In this document: in pieces, positions 7,524-15,586 of the stretch
Numbering within the stretch: the first letter of the stretch is position 1
Layout: the number at the start of each line of letters is the position of its first letter
Origin: Bacteroidota bacterium
GTDB taxonomy: Bacteria; Bacteroidota; Bacteroidia; Bacteroidales; VadinHA17
Reading direction: 5' to 3'
NCBI GenBank assembly: GCA_012729475.1
Contig: JAAYDB010000045.1
Span: 1-33,123 of the forward strand
Length of the DNA stretch: 33,123 bases
Program-made: the position numbers and the translations under genes
The notes under the pieces: generated by a model
Database searches by the model: none
Seen by the model: only the letters and a program-made list of their open reading frames with translations
Told to the model about the DNA's origin: nothing

Positions 7524-9017
7524 ATGAATAGATTCAGAGCCTTGCTGGTTGTATTATTGGCAACATTATTTCTTTCCTCCTGTATGTTCAGGAAGGGAGG
7601 ACAGGATGTTTCGGCTACTACAGGATGGGAATATAATAATCCTGATAATGGGGGGTTTGAAGTTCAGGTTGGAGTGGAACAGAAAACCGGTCCTGGTCTG
7701 GTTTTGATAGAAGGAGGACGTTTTACCATGGGCCAGGTAGCACAGGATGTTATGTTCGACTGGAATAATAAAGCAAGAACAGTAACTGTTTCTTCATTTT
7801 ATATGGATGAAACAGAAGTAAGGAATGTTGACTATCGTGAGTATCTGTACTGGCTTCGCAGGGTTTATACAGATTACCCCGAAGTACACAGAAGAGCACT
7901 GCCTGACACACTGGTATGGAGAAGCCCGATGGGTTTCAATGATCCTTATGTTCAGTATTATTTCCGTCATCCATCATATAATAATTATCCTGTTGTTGGT
8001 GTTAGCTGGGTTCAGGCTAATGATTATTGTTTATGGCGCAGCGACAGGGTCAATGAACAGATACTTATTGATGAAGGTGAACTGCATTATGATCCTGATC
8101 AGAAAAACCAGAATAACTTCAACACTGAAGCTTATCTGGCAGGGCAATACGAAGGTGTTGTGAATAATCTCCGGGAGAGTCTCAACCCCGAACAGCCTGA
8201 GAGAAGAACAAATTTTGAAGACGGTATTCTGCTCCCCAATTACAGGCTTCCAACTGAAGCAGAATGGGAATTTGCAGCTTATGCTCTTCGTGGAAATACT
8301 TATGAAGAAAGAATTTATGAAAGAAGAATTTATCCCTGGGATGGACATAATGTGAGAAATGCTGAAAGAAGATACCGTGGTGAGCTGATGGCTAATTTTG
8401 TCAGAGGAAGAGGAGATTTAATGGGAGTGGCCGGAAGTCTTAACGACAATGCCAGCATAACCAGTGACGTTAAATCATACTGGCCCAATGACTATGGTTT
8501 GTACTGCATGGCCGGTAATGTTAATGAATGGGTACAGGATGTTTACCGCCCACTTTCTTCGGAAGATGTTGATGATTTTAATCCCTTCAGAGGTAATGTT
8601 TTTACTGATCTGAGAAGAGATGCCGCAGGCAATATAGTAACAAAAAATAATCTGGGAAGACTTTATGTGGATACTGTTAGTGATGCCGATGTAGCTGACA
8701 GATACAATTACCAGAGAGGTGATTACAGAAATTACCGTGATGGTGATCTGCAGTCATCCATTACCAATGACTGGAATGTTGATGACGGGATAAACAATTC
8801 CCAGAGAATGTATGCCCAGGATGCTTCCTCTACATCACAGGCTGATTTTGTAACTCTTATTAATGATAATGCAAGAGTGTACAAAGGAGGCTCATGGAGA
8901 GACCGTGCATACTGGCTGAATCCCTCAACAAGAAGGTTCCTTGACCAGGAAAGTTCACGCGACGACATTGGATTCCGCTGCGCAATGATAAGAGTAGGAA
9001 GCCCGTCAGGTTTTTAA
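7524..9017 (+). CDS. gldJ: Gliding motility / T9SS lipoprotein GldJ (SUMF1 fold)
   Basis: GldJ is an outer-membrane lipoprotein related to GldK/PorK, with a catalytically inert formylglycine-generating-enzyme (SUMF1) fold; in F. johnsoniae it is needed for gliding and for stability of GldK. The ATG at 7524 is chosen because AAAGGAG lies five bases upstream and it gives a perfect lipoprotein signal: LFLSSC with Cys at residue 20. The 497-residue protein shows ATTGWEYNNPDNGGF before the SUMF1 domain, then PGLVLIEGGRFTMG (about 57-70), SFYMDETEV, YPVVGVSWVQANDYC, RLPTEAEWEFAAYA, AGNVNEWVQDVY (about 330), GGSWRD (about 455) and GFRCAMIR at the end. The TGW-xx-N/D-GGF start and ALPDTLVWR block fit GldJ better than GldK/PorK. 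It is followed by a strong terminator. Confidence 0.9.
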   Translation: MNRFRALLVVLLATLFLSSCMFRKGGQDVSATTGWEYNNPDNGGFEVQVGVEQKTGPGLVLIEGGRFTMGQVAQDVMFDWNNKARTVTVSSFYMDETEVRNVDYREYLYWLRRVYTDYPEVHRRALPDTLVWRSPMGFNDPYVQYYFRHPSYNNYPVVGVSWVQANDYCLWRSDRVNEQILIDEGELHYDPDQKNQNNFNTEAYLAGQYEGVVNNLRESLNPEQPERRTNFEDGILLPNYRLPTEAEWEFAAYALRGNTYEERIYERRIYPWDGHNVRNAERRYRGELMANFVRGRGDLMGVAGSLNDNASITSDVKSYWPNDYGLYCMAGNVNEWVQDVYRPLSSEDVDDFNPFRGNVFTDLRRDAAGNIVTKNNLGRLYVDTVSDADVADRYNYQRGDYRNYRDGDLQSSITNDWNVDDGINNSQRMYAQDASSTSQADFVTLINDNARVYKGGSWRDRAYWLNPSTRRFLDQESSRDDIGFRCAMIRVGSPSGF

Positions 9018-9043
9018 ACAGTTTGAAATTCTGAAAGATATAA

Positions 9044-9078
9044 GCCTCATTATGTATTTCATAATGAGGCATTTTTTT
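9044..9078 (+). terminator. Rho-independent terminator after gldJ
   Basis: A perfect 10-bp stem (GCCTCATTAT pairing with ATAATGAGGC) encloses a 7-base loop and is followed by A and seven Ts (9072-9078). It lies 26 bases after the gldJ stop and ends eight bases before the murF ATG. Confidence 0.88.
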
Positions 9079-9086
9079 GTAAAACC

Positions 9087-10379
9087 ATGCAGATAGAAAA
9101 ATTATACCAGATATTCAGGGAATCATCAGGACTGTCAACAGACTCCCGGACCCTTAAGCCCGGTCAGATCTTCTTCGCCCTCTGGGGCGATAACTACAAT
9201 GGAAATGAATTTGCTGCAAATGCTCTTAAACAGGGAGCTTCATGGGCTGTGATTGATGACCCGGCTTACGAGACCAGCAATACAATCCTGGTCGACGATT
9301 GCCTGACAGTGCTTCAAAAACTGGCTCTCTTTCACAGAAGAGAAATTAATACTACTGTTCTGGCAATCACAGGAACCAATGGGAAAACTACCAGCAAAGA
9401 CCTTGCCTCTATAGTATTGGGGAAAAAGTATAAGATACATGCTACAAAAGGAAACCTTAATAACCAGATAGGTGTTCCCCTAACTTTATTGTCAGCTGAA
9501 CCTGATACCGAAATAATACTTGTGGAAATGGGGGCCAGCCATCAGGGAGAAATACGAACTCTTTGTCATATAGCAGAACCTGATTACGGAATAATAACAA
9601 ATACCGGATGCGCCCATATAGAAGGTTTCGGATCAACGGAAAACATTGTAAAAACAAAAACAGAACTTTATGAATACCTGAAAAGAAATAATGGTATAGC
9701 CCTGTATAACGATCATGACCCTGTTCTTAAAGAGAAGATATACAAAATGGTAAACAAAGCAGTTCCTCTGTCATTTCCCGCAGGGTTACCTCTGACAGTG
9801 ACTCCGGAGACCACAGATCTTTATCTCAGAGTGAATGTAGTATACCGGAATACATCCCATATCCTTGCTACAAATATTTTCGGCAATCATAACATTGAAA
9901 ATGTAAAGATTGCTGTTGCAACAGGACTGTTTTTCGAAGTAGGGATAAGAGATATCGCTGATGCCATAATTAATTATAAACCTGAAAATAACAGATCACA
10001 GGTCAGGATAAGCAGCCGTAATACTGTTATTTGTGATTCCTATAATGCCAATCCCACCAGCATGAGGCTCGTTCTGAGATCCTTTGCCGCTCTGTCAGTT
10101 CCAAGAAAAATATGTATACTTGGTGATATGCATGAACTGGGTGAAAAAAGCGAAGAAGAACATCAAAGAGTCATTGAACTTCTCAGGGAAATAAGCCCCG
10201 AAAAAGTATTTCTGGTTGGTCCTCAGTTTGGTAAAGCAGGAGTAAATACCGGTTTCACAGTATTTGCAGATAGTAAGGCTCTGAAAGAATATATTACAAA
10301 ATTCCCTCTTAAGGGTTATCATATCCTGGTAAAAGGATCAAGAGCTATGGCTCTCGAAGCGATATATGATCTCTTGTGA
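9087..10379 (+). CDS. murF: UDP-N-acetylmuramoyl-tripeptide--D-alanyl-D-alanine ligase
   Basis: MurF is the cytosolic ATP-dependent ligase adding D-Ala-D-Ala to UDP-MurNAc-tripeptide, the last cytoplasmic step of the peptidoglycan stem peptide. The 430-residue length is normal. The N-terminal substrate-binding domain carries STDSRTLKPGQIFFAL; the central ATPase domain has the P-loop ITGTNGKTT at 94-102, the KGNLNNQIGVPLTLL block and VEMGASHQGEI; the C-terminal domain has DSYNANPTSM and ILGDMHELG, the MurF-type signatures. The ATG lies eight bases after the T-tract of the gldJ terminator, leaving almost no room for its own promoter or leader. It is convergent with the metallophosphoesterase gene with 11 bases between stops. 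Other mur genes are not in the window. Confidence 0.96.
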   Translation: MQIEKLYQIFRESSGLSTDSRTLKPGQIFFALWGDNYNGNEFAANALKQGASWAVIDDPAYETSNTILVDDCLTVLQKLALFHRREINTTVLAITGTNGKTTSKDLASIVLGKKYKIHATKGNLNNQIGVPLTLLSAEPDTEIILVEMGASHQGEIRTLCHIAEPDYGIITNTGCAHIEGFGSTENIVKTKTELYEYLKRNNGIALYNDHDPVLKEKIYKMVNKAVPLSFPAGLPLTVTPETTDLYLRVNVVYRNTSHILATNIFGNHNIENVKIAVATGLFFEVGIRDIADAIINYKPENNRSQVRISSRNTVICDSYNANPTSMRLVLRSFAALSVPRKICILGDMHELGEKSEEEHQRVIELLREISPEKVFLVGPQFGKAGVNTGFTVFADSKALKEYITKFPLKGYHILVKGSRAMALEAIYDLL

Positions 10380-10390
10380 ATAAATTATTA

Positions 10391-11548
10391 TCAACGGCTT
10401 TCTCTGCCTGTGAGCCGGACATCAACAAGGACAACCTCTGATCTGCTTCCCACTCTTATCCTTGGTCCCCATAAACCAAAACCCGATGAGACTATTACAT
10501 GGGTTTTGCCTTTCTGTAAATGACCGTAACTAAGCTCAAACAGTCTGCGGGTTAATAAATTCAATGGCCACATCTGACCATTATGTGTATGACCCGATAA
10601 ATGAAGATCAACGCCTGAATCTTTACTTTCTTCCAGTGCAACAGGTTGGTGATCAAGCACTATTATGGGTTTTGACCTGTCCGCATCTTTGAGAATTGTT
10701 TCCAGAGGAAGCCGGTCCTTTCCGGTATGTCTCCTTGAATCTCTGTCAAGCCTGCCTGCAACCTGAATGCTATCCGGCAAAAATACCAGCTCATCTTTCA
10801 GAATTCTGATGCCTTTGCTTTCAATATAGGATATTGTTCGTTCAGCTCCTCCTATGAATTCATGATTGCCAGTTATCCCGTATAACCCGTATTTTGTTTC
10901 AGGCTCATTGAAATAAGCAAGTAGATCACCCCGTAGTACAGGACCCAGATCACCGTCAACAATATCCCCGAGCAGAAATATCACATCGGGCCTGACTTCA
11001 TTTAGCATATCCGAAAGTACCCTCATACTTCTTTTCCTTATAATACTTCCCAGGTGAATGTCCGATACTGCTGCTATTCTAAAATCATCGGTTTTACCGG
11101 CCTTCTTATCTATCTCGATGTCGTATTTCTTTATCCGGGGTGTGATGGCATTAATAAAACCGCCTGTAATCAGTATAACTGATAGTACAACAGTGACAAT
11201 GAACGACCATTTTTTGTAGTCAATGATCAGGTGACTGCCAGCTGAAATACGTAAGAGGAGGCCTGCTATGTCAGAGATAAACAGAAAGAGAAAACTGTAC
11301 AGGAGGAAGCCTAACCAGAATCCTCCGATAATATTGAGAATATCTGCAAATACTGATGAGTGTATTGATTCGAGAATCTTTCCTGCAATAAATGTAGTGG
11401 CAAGAGAAATAAACACCACTGTGTAAAATGTGCGGTTCATTCTGGCATGCGACAGTACATTATAGCCTTTCATGAAAACATAAAGATTCCCGATGGCATA
11501 AATTGTAAAAGCTATGGTAAAAAACATAATAAGCTGACTGTTTTTCAT
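10391..11548 (-). CDS. Membrane-anchored metallophosphoesterase (YkuE/YaeI-like)
   Basis: This is a calcineurin-type phosphoesterase behind a multi-pass membrane domain. Four hydrophobic segments are seen in residues 5-25, 42-60, 68-100 and 114-135. The catalytic domain follows with all metal-binding motifs: SDIHLG (162-167), GDIVDG (194-199), GNHE (227-230), DHQP (299-302) and GHTHNGQ (319-325). Length is 385 residues. Proteins of this form include YkuE, a metal-dependent phosphatase, and more distantly the UDP-diacylglucosamine hydrolases LpxH/LpxG; the substrate here is unknown. It is the last gene of the minus-strand block, 18 bases after the glycosyltransferase, so a lipid-linked or sugar-phosphate substrate is an inference from position only. 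Confidence 0.85.
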   Translation of the reverse strand: MKNSQLIMFFTIAFTIYAIGNLYVFMKGYNVLSHARMNRTFYTVVFISLATTFIAGKILESIHSSVFADILNIIGGFWLGFLLYSFLFLFISDIAGLLLRISAGSHLIIDYKKWSFIVTVVLSVILITGGFINAITPRIKKYDIEIDKKAGKTDDFRIAAVSDIHLGSIIRKRSMRVLSDMLNEVRPDVIFLLGDIVDGDLGPVLRGDLLAYFNEPETKYGLYGITGNHEFIGGAERTISYIESKGIRILKDELVFLPDSIQVAGRLDRDSRRHTGKDRLPLETILKDADRSKPIIVLDHQPVALEESKDSGVDLHLSGHTHNGQMWPLNLLTRRLFELSYGHLQKGKTHVIVSSGFGLWGPRIRVGSRSEVVLVDVRLTGRESR

Positions 11549-11566
11549 TTATTGTCAGTTTCCTGT

Positions 11567-12583
11567 TTATAATTCTCTGAAAGTTTTCTTTCCTTTTATA
11601 TAGAACTCAAAAACAATGCACTTGTTCAAAATAAGATCAGAAGCCTCATTGTTACCCAGCATTTTCACTTTTTTACGGTTTTCTTTCATTACAGAAATAG
11701 TTTTATAATAATCACAATGGGCTTTTAAAACTGCCCAGGCGCTTTTTAATTGCCCCTTCAGCATAAAAAAAACTGCAGCTATCCCATCAAGGATCTTTCT
11801 TATAAAAAGCGTTTTCCTGAAGCTTTTGTCGGGCAGGTTTTTGTAAAGAAGAAAAAGACTGTTCCTGAAATTAAGATATGTCTTAAAGGGAGAATTATAG
11901 GGAAGGGCTCCACCTCCTACATGGTATACACGCGAATGTGGCACATAAAACACTTTGTATCCTGTCCTGTGAAAGCGCCAGCACAGATCTATCTCTTCCA
12001 TGTGGGCGAAAAAATCAGGATCAAAACCACCAACTTTTTTCCATGCCTGTGAACGGACAGCCATACAGGCCCCAGTTGACCAGAATATTTCAGCAGGACT
12101 GTCATACTGACCAATATCTCTCTCAATTTCGTTAAGTACCCGTCCACGGCACAGAGGATAACCATATTTATCAATGAACCCTCCGGCCGCTCCTGCATAT
12201 TCAAAATGATCTTTATTGTTGTGAGATAGTATTTTGGGTTGGCATGAGGCTATATCAGGATTACTATCGAGTAATTGAACCATAGGTTCCAGCCATCTCT
12301 CGGTGACCTCAATGTCGGAGTTCAACAATATATAATAATCAGCCTCAATTTGTTCAAGTGCCAGATTATAACCCTCCGAGAAACCGTGATTCTTCTCAAG
12401 CCTTATGAGTCTGACTTCTTTGTGAGATGATTCGACCCATTCTACCGAACTATCCGATGACCCGTTATCTGCCACCCATATCTCTGTTGATGAATTCAGA
12501 GAATATTCAATAACCTTCGGAAGAAACTTCTTCAGGAAATTAATTCCGTTCCAGTTTAATATTACGACAGCTGTCTTAGTCAT
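11567..12583 (-). CDS. Family 2 glycosyltransferase
   Basis: A GT-A fold transferase, likely cytosolic and membrane-associated, moving a sugar from a nucleotide donor. I start at the ATG at 12583 (338 residues), because it begins directly with the domain signature TAVVILNWNG and overlaps the upstream gene by eight bases; the longer frame lies inside the acyltransferase. The nucleotide site is visible as WVADNGSSD, the metal-binding DxD-like motif as LLNSDIEV, and the acceptor half as STGACMAVRSQAW, GGFDPDFFAHMEEIDLCWR and SRVYHVGGG. This pattern is close to rhamnosyltransferase-like GT2 enzymes (WbbL type), but the sugar cannot be assigned. A basic hydrophobic C-terminal tail (about 250-338) may bind the membrane. 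It follows an LpxL-like acyltransferase, suggesting a surface glycolipid role. Confidence 0.88.
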   Translation of the reverse strand: MTKTAVVILNWNGINFLKKFLPKVIEYSLNSSTEIWVADNGSSDSSVEWVESSHKEVRLIRLEKNHGFSEGYNLALEQIEADYYILLNSDIEVTERWLEPMVQLLDSNPDIASCQPKILSHNNKDHFEYAGAAGGFIDKYGYPLCRGRVLNEIERDIGQYDSPAEIFWSTGACMAVRSQAWKKVGGFDPDFFAHMEEIDLCWRFHRTGYKVFYVPHSRVYHVGGGALPYNSPFKTYLNFRNSLFLLYKNLPDKSFRKTLFIRKILDGIAAVFFMLKGQLKSAWAVLKAHCDYYKTISVMKENRKKVKMLGNNEASDLILNKCIVFEFYIKGKKTFREL

Positions 12584-13466
12584 CCGGATTGTTGAGTCTT
12601 TTATGTTTCCATCTGCGGTGTGTCCATAACCAGTATTCCGGTTTTTCAACAATGATTTCCTCAAGTCTTTTAACATGAGTCTGTGTTATCAGATGCTCCG
12701 GAACACCATTGGTGTGTTCAAATAATAATTCAAAAGTTATCTCATAATATCCTCTTTTAACCTTCTGTATTTTTAAAAATACAACAGCCATATCATATTT
12801 CACAGCAATTTTCTCAGCTCCGGTGTAAACAGGGGTATCCTGATTAAGGAATTTTGTCCGGAATTTTATATCAGGCAACGGTGGTGTCTGATCTGACATT
12901 ATCCCGTAAATTCCTCTTTTGTTGTTATTACGGTTACGGATTATCTCTCTTATAACATTTGACATTGGCACCGGTCTGCAATCATTCTTACTCCTCATAT
13001 TCAGCATAAACCTGTCGAAAAATTTGTTGTTCAGGGGTTTATAGACAGGAACAACCGTGGATTTGGTGTGTAAAGAAAGAATATTAGTCCATTCCCAGTT
13101 GCCATAGTGAGCAAATATTGCTATTATATCCCTTCCTTCATCATATAATTTATTAATTAACTGAGGATTATTTAATTTCATCCTTTTCTTCAGTTGACTC
13201 CGGCTGATATGTGTAAGTTTTGCGATTTCGACTATCAGATCGCAAAAATGGTGATAGAATCTTTTTTCAATAATTGCCAGCTCTTCTTTTGTCTTTTCCG
13301 GGAAAGAGTTTTTAAGGTTTTCGGCTACTACTTTTCTCCTGTAGCCGGGAAAATAAAAAACAAAAATGAAGAAGAAATCGGAAAAGAGATACAGTACCTT
13401 CAGGGGAAGGAGTGTTATCAGCCAGTTAAGACCAAAAAAGATATAATATCCGATGATACCTGCCAT
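12576..13466 (-). CDS. LpxL-like lysophospholipid/lipid A acyltransferase
   Basis: A 296-residue inner-membrane acyltransferase of the LpxL/HtrB family, which in other bacteria adds secondary acyl chains to lipid A or acylates ornithine-type and mannosyl lipids. A hydrophobic N-terminal segment (about 5-40) anchors it. The catalytic H-x4-E motif is present as HYGNWE with H120 and E125. Further conserved blocks are VYKPLNN, GIYGIMSDQTPP and the C-terminal YWLWTHRRWKHK signature (usual form W-x-H-R-RWK). Start ATG at 13466 lies nine bases after the stop of the phosphatase gene and the TAA overlaps the glycosyltransferase start. Many Bacteroidota have a single LpxL homologue; whether this is the lipid A enzyme or a specialised one cannot be decided here. 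Confidence 0.9.
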   Translation of the reverse strand: MAGIIGYYIFFGLNWLITLLPLKVLYLFSDFFFIFVFYFPGYRRKVVAENLKNSFPEKTKEELAIIEKRFYHHFCDLIVEIAKLTHISRSQLKKRMKLNNPQLINKLYDEGRDIIAIFAHYGNWEWTNILSLHTKSTVVPVYKPLNNKFFDRFMLNMRSKNDCRPVPMSNVIREIIRNRNNNKRGIYGIMSDQTPPLPDIKFRTKFLNQDTPVYTGAEKIAVKYDMAVVFLKIQKVKRGYYEITFELLFEHTNGVPEHLITQTHVKRLEEIIVEKPEYWLWTHRRWKHKRLNNPDD

Positions 13467-13475
13467 AAGGGATAA

Positions 13476-14273
13476 TTATCTGGCCATAAATTTATTTATT
13501 ATGTCACTAAATTCTTCAAAAACATTACTGTTGGCAGCTATTATTTCTTTTCCGGAAAAGTCTTTCCTGTCACCTGAGAAATTACAGAAATGACCTCCTG
13601 CTTCTTTTACCAGAAGTGCTCCGGCAACCACATCCCAGGGATTAAGTCCGTATTCAAAAAAAGCTTCAAATCGCCCGCATGCCACCCAGGCAAGATCAAC
13701 TGAAGCTGATCCGAATCTTCTGACACCATGTGTCGTCTTACAGAACCAGGTAAAACATTTCATATAATCCTCGAGCCTGCTGAAATCACTGTAGGGAAAA
13801 CCTGTTGCTATTAGGCTGTCAGATAATAAAGAAACGTCAGATACATGTATGGATTTATTATTCAACCATGATCCTCCGTTTTTCCAGGCTGTGAAAGTAT
13901 CTCTGCTACTTACTTCATAAACAACTCCGGCTACGGGATCATCATCTTCCATAAGACCGACACTTATGGCAAACAAAGGGACACCATGTACGAAATTAGT
14001 GGTACCATCAAGAGGGTCAACAACCCAGTGATACTTGCTGCCTTTCTTTGCAGAAGTTCCTTCTTCAGTAATAAAACCAGCTTCCGGCAAGATATCACTT
14101 AATCTTTCAACAAGAATTTCTTCAGATCCTTTATCAACATAACTTACAAGATCATGTAAGCCTTTTGTCTCTGTCCTTTTAATATCAAAAACTTCGCATT
14201 CCCGGCGAATGAAATTACCTGTCTCGTTAACAGCTGTCACTATTTCAGAACATATATTACTGTAGTCAATCAT
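13476..14273 (-). CDS. Inositol monophosphatase family protein
   Basis: A 265-residue Mg2+-dependent sugar-phosphate phosphatase (SuhB/IMPase fold), cytosolic. The metal and substrate motifs are complete: ITEEGT with E70-E71, the signature DPLDGTTNFVHG at 86-97, and NPWDVVAG at 211-218. These support activity on myo-inositol-1-phosphate or a similar small phosphate ester; family members also act on 3'-phosphoadenosine phosphates or NADP, but the G-T-T-N-F-V-H-G form is the classical IMPase one. It starts five bases after mtaB and is nine bases before the acyltransferase gene. Because Bacteroidota such as Bacteroides make inositol lipids, this neighbourhood may point to inositol-containing lipid or, equally, to a housekeeping phosphatase. 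No inositol phosphate synthase is in the window. Confidence 0.9.
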   Translation of the reverse strand: MIDYSNICSEIVTAVNETGNFIRRECEVFDIKRTETKGLHDLVSYVDKGSEEILVERLSDILPEAGFITEEGTSAKKGSKYHWVVDPLDGTTNFVHGVPLFAISVGLMEDDDPVAGVVYEVSSRDTFTAWKNGGSWLNNKSIHVSDVSLLSDSLIATGFPYSDFSRLEDYMKCFTWFCKTTHGVRRFGSASVDLAWVACGRFEAFFEYGLNPWDVVAGALLVKEAGGHFCNFSGDRKDFSGKEIIAANSNVFEEFSDIINKFMAR

Positions 14274-14278
14274 ATTTT

Positions 14279-15586
14279 TTAGCTTATTATTTCTACACTC
14301 ATTCTTCCCGACACTTCAATATTTTTCATCCGTATCTTTTTAATTTTTCCTGCAAAACTTTGATCCCAGGGATATTCCACTCTAATATAGTTACCTGTAA
14401 ACCCTGTTATCATACCCTTGTTTTTTACACTTTCAAAAAGAACATTTTCATTATGTCCAATATTGTTTTTCAGGAAGATATCGTGTTTCTTTTCTGAAAG
14501 AACATGAAGTCTTTTACTTCTGAGTTCTTTTACATGATGATTTACTTTACCCTCCATTTTAACTGCCCGGGTACCTGGCCTTTCCGAGTAAGGGAATACA
14601 TGCATGTAGGAGAGTGGCTGGTCTGAAAGAAAATTATAAGCATCTTCAAAATCTTCATCGTTTTCTCCCGGAAAGCCTGTCAGGATATCGCTTCCAATTC
14701 CGGCCAGTGGTATTAAGGATCTTATCTTTTGTATTTTTTTGCTAAAAACATCTCTTTTATACCTTCTGCCCATCAAAGCAAGTATCTTGTCCGATCCGCC
14801 CTGAAGAGGAAGATGGAAATGGGGGAGTATCTTTGGATTATCAGCAGTCATCTCAATAAGCTCATCAGTAAGCAGATTGGGTTCAATGGATGAAATCCTG
14901 TATCTTTCTATTCCATTTATTTTAACCAGTTCACAAAGCAGATTATATAGTGACTGTCCGTTTTTACGACCAAAGTCACCAATATTAACACCTGTCAGTA
15001 TTATCTCTTTTATACCTTTTTCTGCGATGACAGATGCTTCTTCCAGAATGGTGTCAATGCCGGGGCTTCGGCTCGAACCTCTTGCAAGAGGTATTGTACA
15101 ATAGGCACAACCGTAATCGCAGCCGTCCTGTACTTTAAGGAAAGACCTTGTTCTGTCTCCTGCCGAAAAAGCAGGGATGAAAGGATCTGATTCTGACAGA
15201 TGACTGGAATGTATTTCACATGGTGATCTCTTACCGTAATTTTTAATCATTTCTGCCAGACCGAATCTTTCATTTGTTCCCAGAACCATATCCACCCCGG
15301 GTATAGCAGCTATTTCCTGCGGTCGTAGTTGTGAATAGCAACCTATAGCCACTATCATAGCTTCCGGAGACAGGTTTCTGAATTTTCTTATTGCCTGCCT
15401 GCATTTTTTATCCGCAGCTTCAGTTACTGAACATGTATTAATTACATAAATATCAGCTTTCTGACCCGCAGTCACTTTTTCATATGTATTCTCAGGGAAT
15501 GTACTGGATATTGTTGAGGTTTCAGCAAAATTCAGCTTGCAGCCCAGAGTGTGAAATGCAATTTTTTTCCTTCTAAGTGTATTCAT
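14279..15586 (-). CDS. mtaB: tRNA (t6A37) methylthiotransferase MtaB
   Basis: MtaB is a cytosolic radical-SAM methylthiotransferase converting t6A37 to ms2t6A in tRNAs reading ANN codons. The 435-residue protein has the three N-terminal cluster cysteines (C16 in HTLGCKLN, C52 in NTCSVT, C83 in IGCYSQ), then the radical-SAM motif C156-x3-C160-x2-C163 in CDYGCAYC, followed by IPLARG. Later blocks include TGVNIGDFG, SSIEPNLL, HLPLQGGSDKIL and DILTGFPGENDEDF, and the C-terminus carries a TRAM-like region (about 370-435). The HTLGCKLNFAE start is the MtaB subgroup form rather than MiaB or RimO. Its ATG overlaps the TGA of the upstream lipoprotein gene by four bases. Confidence 0.94.
   Translation of the reverse strand: MNTLRRKKIAFHTLGCKLNFAETSTISSTFPENTYEKVTAGQKADIYVINTCSVTEAADKKCRQAIRKFRNLSPEAMIVAIGCYSQLRPQEIAAIPGVDMVLGTNERFGLAEMIKNYGKRSPCEIHSSHLSESDPFIPAFSAGDRTRSFLKVQDGCDYGCAYCTIPLARGSSRSPGIDTILEEASVIAEKGIKEIILTGVNIGDFGRKNGQSLYNLLCELVKINGIERYRISSIEPNLLTDELIEMTADNPKILPHFHLPLQGGSDKILALMGRRYKRDVFSKKIQKIRSLIPLAGIGSDILTGFPGENDEDFEDAYNFLSDQPLSYMHVFPYSERPGTRAVKMEGKVNHHVKELRSKRLHVLSEKKHDIFLKNNIGHNENVLFESVKNKGMITGFTGNYIRVEYPWDQSFAGKIKKIRMKNIEVSGRMSVEIIS

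Noticed and set aside
7524-9017. GldJ as an active formylglycine-generating enzyme
   Set aside because: The lipobox, GldJ-type N-terminus and T9SS neighbours point to the non-catalytic gliding lipoprotein family; no sulfatase gene is nearby.
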